Below, piece by piece: positions 58,966 to 64,000 of a stretch of 64,000 bases of DNA. Under the pieces are notes generated by a model, which was given only the letters and a program-made list of their open reading frames with translations, searched no databases and was not told the origin of the DNA. The DNA lies in assembly GCA_022495005.1 (NCBI GenBank), contig JAGYXB010001002.1, forward strand, positions 868,001 to 932,000, given 5' to 3'. The translations under genes were made by a program, and so were the position numbers. Origin of the DNA: Rhyacophila brunnea. Lineage: Eukaryota; Arthropoda; Insecta; Trichoptera; Rhyacophilidae. Numbering within the stretch: the first letter of the stretch is position 1; every line of letters begins with the position of its first letter.

Positions 58966-60098
58966 GGGGGATCATGCTCAGCGTAGGTCAAAATGGAGCT
59001 TTTGTTATATTTTCAAAGCATGATCCTGGACATATCTTAAACGTTGTAGATAATCTATTTATATAATTTTGAAGCCTTATTATCCTTTATATTTATTTTA
59101 AACATTTGATGACTGCATAAAGTATTTTTATTACATAAAATAGTATTCTTTTAACCGTTTAAAAAAAAATCGGTTAGGTACATGTTCAAACACGCGCGTT
59201 AACATCATTTTACTCCCTACTTCAATTATAGTTTGTCAATTTATGGCTACGGCCGTATGTTGTAGATTAACCACTGGGGAATGCCAAAAGAAATGGCGTA
59301 TTTCAAAAAAACACTACCTTATTCTTAGGTCAATAATTGTTATAAAGCAACCATTATTCGTAGGATGTTTATCACACTTGAATGGTTAAAGACATAGCTT
59401 AAAATGAGTATCTTTATAATTATCTTCAATGTGTTAATCTTGCCCATTTTTTAAATAACAAAATGCCTAATTCTTGTCAAATTTGGGATCACAGAGATTA
59501 TCAATATAATTTTTTATCGTGAATATTTTACAAAAATTATCTCGTAATAAATTATGCTAATGGTTTTATAAATGCGTTTAAAAATTAATAAATGTAAAAA
59601 ATCTTAACACCACTGCACAGTTATGTACCGAAATATGACTATATTCTAAAACATTAGAGCGAGAGGTTTAAAAGAATACTATTTTATGTAATAAAAATAC
59701 TGGTACTGTTCGGTTATACCGGAGGCAGCGGAAAACGCATTTTGAAAATAGCCGATAAACTGGATTATTTGTTAGTTTGGGTTAGTTTAGGTTCGGTTAG
59801 GTTGGGTTAGGTTAGGTTAGGTTAGGTTAGGTTAGGTTAGGTTAGGTTTGGTTAGGTTAACCTAACAAATAATCCAGTTTATCGGCTATTTTCAAAATGC
59901 GTTTTCCGCTGCCTCCGGTATAACCGAACAGTACCAAAATACTTTATGCAGTCATCAAATGTTTAAAATAAATATAAAGGATAAGAAGGCTTCAAAACTA
60001 TATAAATAGATTATCTACAACGTTTAAGGTATGTCCAGGATCATGCTTTGAAAATAGAAAAAAATCTCCATTTTGACCCACGCTGAGCACGTTCGCCC
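58966..60098. mobile_element. Large TTAA-flanked palindromic MITE
   Basis: Left arm about 58966-59165 and right arm about 59661-60098 (interrupted by the element at 59701-59936). The arms share GCTCAGCGTRGGTCAAAATG, AAGCATGATCCTGGACATA and TTGATGACTGCATAAAGTAT in inverted order. The ends are GGG...CCC with TTAA on both sides (58962-58965 and 60099-60102). About 890 bp without the nested element. The middle (59166-59660) is non-coding. Confidence 0.8.
59701..59936. mobile_element. Perfect foldback element with TTAGG-type core
   Basis: 236 bp. The arms 59701-59775 and 59862-59936 are exact reverse complements over 75 bp, starting TGGTACTGTTCGG. The 86 bp loop is almost entirely GGTTA pentamers (TTAGG telomere type) with a few variants (GGGTTA, TTCGG, TTTGG). 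A 6 bp duplication AAATAC flanks it (59695-59700 and 59937-59942). The intact site is preserved in the opposite arm of the host palindrome (complement of about 59124-59140), which confirms insertion. No coding capacity. Confidence 0.9.
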
Positions 60099-60102
60099 TT
60101 AA

Positions 60103-60727
60103 ACGTGATCAATCGATGTCGACTCAGTAGACTCACCTTTTTACACTCATGTTTTATAATTAATCCTTTTGTACCTTTATAATATATGTCAGCCAGGTAT
60201 GGGTTCCTCACCAAAATAATGTTGAGAATCACTTATTTCTACACTAATCTGACTAATCGACAAATCCGTATAATTAGGTAGGTATCAGTCTCACTTTTGA
60301 TACGCCTGCTAATAAAAACTGTACGCTTTGATTTATTCATTACCTTTATACTAAATCATTTTTGCGTTTACCTCTCCTCACCGATTCGTTATGAAAGAAA
60401 TACCGAAACATAACTCTAGTGTTGAAATCGGCTCGTTGAGTACGATTTCTGACCACAAAATATTACAACCTGTAATATTACAATACCGGCTAAAGAGTAA
60501 ATTTAATGTAAATAATGCAAACTAAATGAAATAAATATCTATCCAAAAGATGTGATCGATGTCATCGAAGATATTATAAGAATGTAAGAAAGGGTAAATG
60601 TAAATTTATTTAAAAAATGGAAGCAGGCGCGCAAACAAGAAGGGAGGGTTCGGGTCCGGACCTTTGGTCCAGAAATTGGTGCAAATATCTGGGGTATCTA
60701 ATATTTGCTTTAATATTACGATGCGAC
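60103..60727. other. Unassigned non-coding stretch
   Basis: No recognisable feature. Confidence 0.4.
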
Positions 60728-61075
60728 ACGTCTAAAAGACAAGACAGCGCGGACGATACAAACGGACACTTACGATCTTAATGATTATGACCGTTACCCC
60801 CCGCGCATTCGTAATAACGAGGTGAACACCATTAGTTCTGCCTACAGGCCAGGTGTTTATAGCTAGTAGAAAAGTTCGGAGTGTCTGGGTATTGGGAATG
60901 CGCTTGGAAAAGTGTGGTAGTCCGCGGGCGGAGTGATTGTGGGAGTCAGTGGCATTTGCTATATTTTGTTAACCCCGCCCCTGTCCGCCGCATTAAAAGT
61001 CAATAAAAATAGTCTGTATATTGTTAATTCAAAATAGATCCTCCAAACATTTTTTCTATGTGCGCGTTTGAAGGC
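60728..61075 (+). repeat. Dispersed repeat of unknown class, copy 2
   Basis: Collinear with 46060-46455: GTCTAAAAGACAAGACAGCG, ATTATGACCGTTA, TTGGGAATGCGC, AACCCCGCCCCTGTCCGCC, TTAAAAGTCAAT and TCCAAACATTTTTTCTATGT. It is diverged but in constant order. Confidence 0.55.
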
Positions 61076-61700
61076 TTATTATGGAGGGCTTATATAACAG
61101 TTTTTCCACAAGGGATTCGTCCAACCCATTACCCTTAAGACAGCAGTTTTATCACAACTACTGTAGGATATAATAGGTACTTATTTACTATAATTATTAA
61201 TATGGGACAAAGAGCCGAAATTTGAAAATAATATGGAATGATTCATGCAAATTCACTCAAAATTATTAATAATTTGATGTTTTCGTGTACGTTACACCTA
61301 ATTGATTAAGCTCGCGGCATTTATATGCATATCTGCACAATTAATTTGTGGAATTGCTGATTAAATATATATTAAGTTGAAATAATGTTTGCGGTTTTTG
61401 AGAGATGCAGTCGCTAATTATGTACTACTACTACAAACGAATCCGCAGTGCCAATGACTTGCAGTTAATTTAAACCAGAATCTCCCAACCTGGCGTACGC
61501 TCCCTGCTAAAATGACAATTTTACAAACCGGATATAGGCAAACACTGTCAACATCGCAGGCGAAATTGGTTTTATGACACTTCATAAATATTTTTTTCGT
61601 AAGTCTGACAAATTTTGTATTAAACTTAAATATGTAGGTACATGTATATTATAAAACAAGTGAAGTGAATTCAGTTGCAATATGTACTATTTTTTACCTT
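61076..61700. other. Unassigned stretch
   Basis: Contains a hAT-terminus-like CAGAATCTCCCAACCTGGCG at about 61478-61497, without a partner. No gene. Confidence 0.35.
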
Positions 61701-61714
61701 TGACTTGTGGTTTT

Positions 61715-61875
61715 GGGTAGCCTCCAGGGAATTCGAAGAAGAGGAAGAACGTCGGTGCGCTGGAGTGAAGTAGATTAATGGAGGCAGCATTCACTCTGCT
61801 GACATAGAAGACTGAGAGCGGTGGAAAGTCTTGGTCGCTCAGAAGATGACGAGAGAACAACCAAGAAGAAGATAA
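61715..61875 (+). pseudogene. LINE tail remnant
   Basis: GGAATTCGAAGAAGAGGAAG, GACTGAGAGCGGTGGAAAGT and CGCTCAGAAGATGACGAG align with 49330-49480. A shifted frame reads IEDCERWKVLVAQKM, as at LINE ORF2 ends. Confidence 0.45.
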
Positions 61876-61949
61876 TAAAACAGACAATTTTTGTACTTTA
61901 CACGAACTAGAATGCTATATTTAATTTTGCCACTGGATATATCACGAAA

Positions 61950-61996
61950 GCTGCGCTTCGGTGTGCTCCGGACTCCGGTCCATTTCGAGTCCTGCT
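61950..61996. repeat. Single end of the CGAAAYGGACCGG MITE family
   Basis: CTCCGGTCC...: the reverse complement reads GCAGGACTCGAAATGGACCG, matching the left ends at 22216 and 39293. No second end was found. Confidence 0.5.
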
Positions 61997-61999
61997 GCG

Positions 62000-62510
62000 G
62001 GTTGCAAAAATGGGGGAAAGAATTCGATTCATACGAAAAACATTATTTTCATAATTTATTTACTCTACTTCTACAGAATATTTTCTTCAACTCATGTGCA
62101 AAAAACTACAGCTCTCCGATACAGAATGCTACTATTTTTTCAATTAGTTTTAAAACTCTCGAAAACAGAAACTGCTTCATACGATAATACGACAGGTGGT
62201 AACACAGCGGTGTGACAAATATTTTTAATTGAAAACAAAAAAAACCTACCGCAGCCTTGTTGATTGGATCACACCTTAATATGGAAGACATTTTATTACT
62301 TGAATTACGCAAGACTTCTTAAAGGCTCGACTGGAAAATTAACTAATTAATTCTTTCATTAATAACAGAGCCTGTGCTTAATTGGTTTGCGACTGCGCTA
62401 AAAGCTCTCTTTAATCAAAAAGTGCAGAAAAGCAATATTAAAAGTGGACTAGTAGGTACATTTAACAATTTATAATATTTAATATTATATACTCGTACCT
62501 ACTTAATCGA
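62000..62510. other. Unassigned stretch
   Basis: No recognisable feature. Confidence 0.35.
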
Positions 62511-62511
62511 A

Positions 62512-62705
62512 TTATAACGTGTCCGCTTATAACATCGTAAGTCTCAAGTTTGAATCCCAGCTTTGCAAAAAATCTACTTGTTGTTTTTCAATGTGTTTGG
62601 ATGTAGATTCTAGAGATCTAGATAGGTATAGACCTAATAGTATAAGCAAGAGGCTAACACCCATTTCTATATATAGATATAAATATATAACTTCCTGCTT
62701 GTTAT
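62512..62705 (+). repeat. SINE copy related to 13742
   Basis: B-box-like AGTTTGAATCCC, then CTTGTTGTTTTTCAATGTGT and GGCTAACACCCATTTCT, in the same order as in the 13742 copy. Decayed. Confidence 0.5.
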
Positions 62706-62709
62706 AACG

Positions 62710-63970
62710 ATTGTTAGAGCAAGTGGAAAAAATGTATTTGATTTTGTAAATTTTTCATTGCTGACGTAACGACTAAAGAAGAAAAATAATTAATTTATTT
62801 TGTGTATTGTTTTTATTAAAAACTAATGAAAATGATCATAATACCGAATATCTATTCAAACTAAACAAGATGTCAAGTACCTTATAATACACATTTTTAT
62901 TTAAAGTAAATATTACAAAAATCTACGTTTTTTTAATTACATAACATTATTATACTTAAATAATATTAAAACTATGTATTAGGTATCCAAAAAATCTTTC
63001 TGTTGTCTTTCAAATAACAGATTAAACTACATTTTAATGATTGAAATAATATGTATCTTTAAATACGATGTACTAATTTAACTCGAATTTTCGATGACCG
63101 CTCGTTTTACATACCTAGTTTATTTGTTAATAATTTTTCGTCTATCTTTCATTTAAAAAAATAAATTGCAATAAAATTCATCATACAGGTGTCACTGTTC
63201 ACCGTGTAGGTATTGTACAAAGTTATATGGTTATTTTAAATAAGTGAGAAAAAGGATAATTTATAATGTAAAATTTTACATTTTACTAATTTTGAAACCT
63301 GAAATGCGCACGGAACATTATTACTATTTTGATGACTTCATTACTTTTATTATTAATTGCGGAAATAAACATGGGATTAAGTAGCAATTTTATAGAGGAG
63401 ACTTTTGTCTTAATCAAGAGACATCTTCCTAAATTTTAGATGGCAGCAGAAAGTTCATAATAATCAAAAATAACTTTTTTTTTTTACACACTTGGATAGG
63501 ATTTTGGATCTGATTTAATCTGATACACGGTTTCCTGAGAATAGTGCTACGTAGCTGGACTTCCGTGATTTTTTAATTATCTAAAGTATGCGCCTACTCC
63601 ATTATTGAGTTTTTCGTAAAGCTTAATTCGATTTCGGTGTGTATTTAATAATAGTAATTACCACACCAACTAAATTACATAGTAGGTATGTTCATTTAAT
63701 TTTCCTCAACATCCTAATTACCGCGTAACCTTTCCCTATTGCGGCAAGACTGTGATTAAAGGAGATCCTTTACAAGATTAATTACCTAATGAAATTTAAA
63801 GAATCCTTCTCAATGGTATCTCACCGACCGACATCGGATATTAATTAGATTAGATTTCGTGATTGATAAGAGATACTGATGAAAGGAATCTTTGAAAATA
63901 ACCTAGTATAAAGAATTATTCAGGATATGCATTACTAAACTAATTAGGTACCTGTGACAGTACCTACCAA
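62710..63970. other. Unassigned AT-rich stretch
   Basis: No recognisable gene or repeat. Confidence 0.4.
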
Positions 63971-63973
63971 CTA

Positions 63974-64000
63974 GTGGCGAAGAGTGATTTTTAGATATAG
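63974..64000 (+). mobile_element. Start of a third 8357-type hAT element, cut by window end
   Basis: TAGTGGCGAAGAGTGATTTT resembles the left ends CAGTGGCGAAAGGTGACTTT (8357) and CAGTGGCGAAGGGTGACTTT (34202). Only the first 27 bases lie in the window. Confidence 0.55.

Noticed and set aside
59761..59860. Chromosome end or telomere
   Set aside because: The pentamers are short, imperfect and enclosed by inverted arms within other sequence on both sides.
1..64000. CRISPR array or bacterial operon
   Set aside because: No regularly spaced repeats, ribosome-binding sites or clustered genes; the window is insect repeat DNA.

Overview
The window is AT-rich eukaryotic DNA, almost certainly from an insect. 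It carries TTAGG-type telomeric pentamers, a 1.3 kb mariner, many hAT-like and TTAA/TAA-type non-autonomous elements, insect-style LINE tails and a jockey-like gag ORF, plus the repeated GTAGGTACCTAC-like motif common in Lepidoptera and in aphids and their relatives. I cannot decide between Lepidoptera and Sternorrhyncha from sequence alone. I see no convincing host gene, rRNA, functional tRNA or CRISPR. Nearly every feature that can be supported is a mobile element or its remains, and most are nested.

Layout. 1-3.1 kb is unassigned. 3.1-3.3 kb holds a small foldback element with TTAGG repeats in its middle. 3.4-6.1 kb is a 2.7 kb element with about 285 bp inverted repeats, encoding a broken PIN/FEN-like nuclease plus a cysteine-rich CXC domain. 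6.44-7.74 kb is an almost complete mariner. 8.36-11.5 kb is one hAT-like element with a perfect 8 bp target duplication. It has been enlarged by a captured 380 bp piece of the PIN/CXC gene inside a 100 bp direct duplication, and by a 1.8 kb LTR-like insertion. 11.5-30 kb is mostly unassigned, with SINE-like, LINE-tail and MITE fragments.

30.48-33.50 kb is a TAA-flanked MITE split by a full-ended LINE (11 bp target duplication) that encodes only a gag-like ORF1 and no reverse transcriptase. 34.2-35.0 kb is a short relative of the 8.36 kb hAT. 37.9-40.7 kb holds degraded LINE reverse transcriptase, RNase H and C-terminal pieces. 44.7-45.6, 48.0-48.5, 50.1-51.2, 55.7-56.4 and 56.9-57.55 kb are hAT-like elements with full or near-full 8 bp duplications. 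51.9-52.2 kb is a second copy of a TTAA-flanked MITE also found at 20.8 kb. 58.97-60.10 kb is a large TTAA-flanked palindrome whose right arm was hit by a 236 bp foldback element with perfect 75 bp arms around a TTAGG-type tract.

Most noteworthy are the TTAGG-cored foldback family, the ORF1-only LINE, the TIR-bounded PIN/CXC element with its captured fragment, and the hAT families whose subterminal regions are built from different short palindromes. Coding entries are pseudogenes or element genes. All superfamily names rest on termini, target duplications and remembered protein motifs, with no database search.
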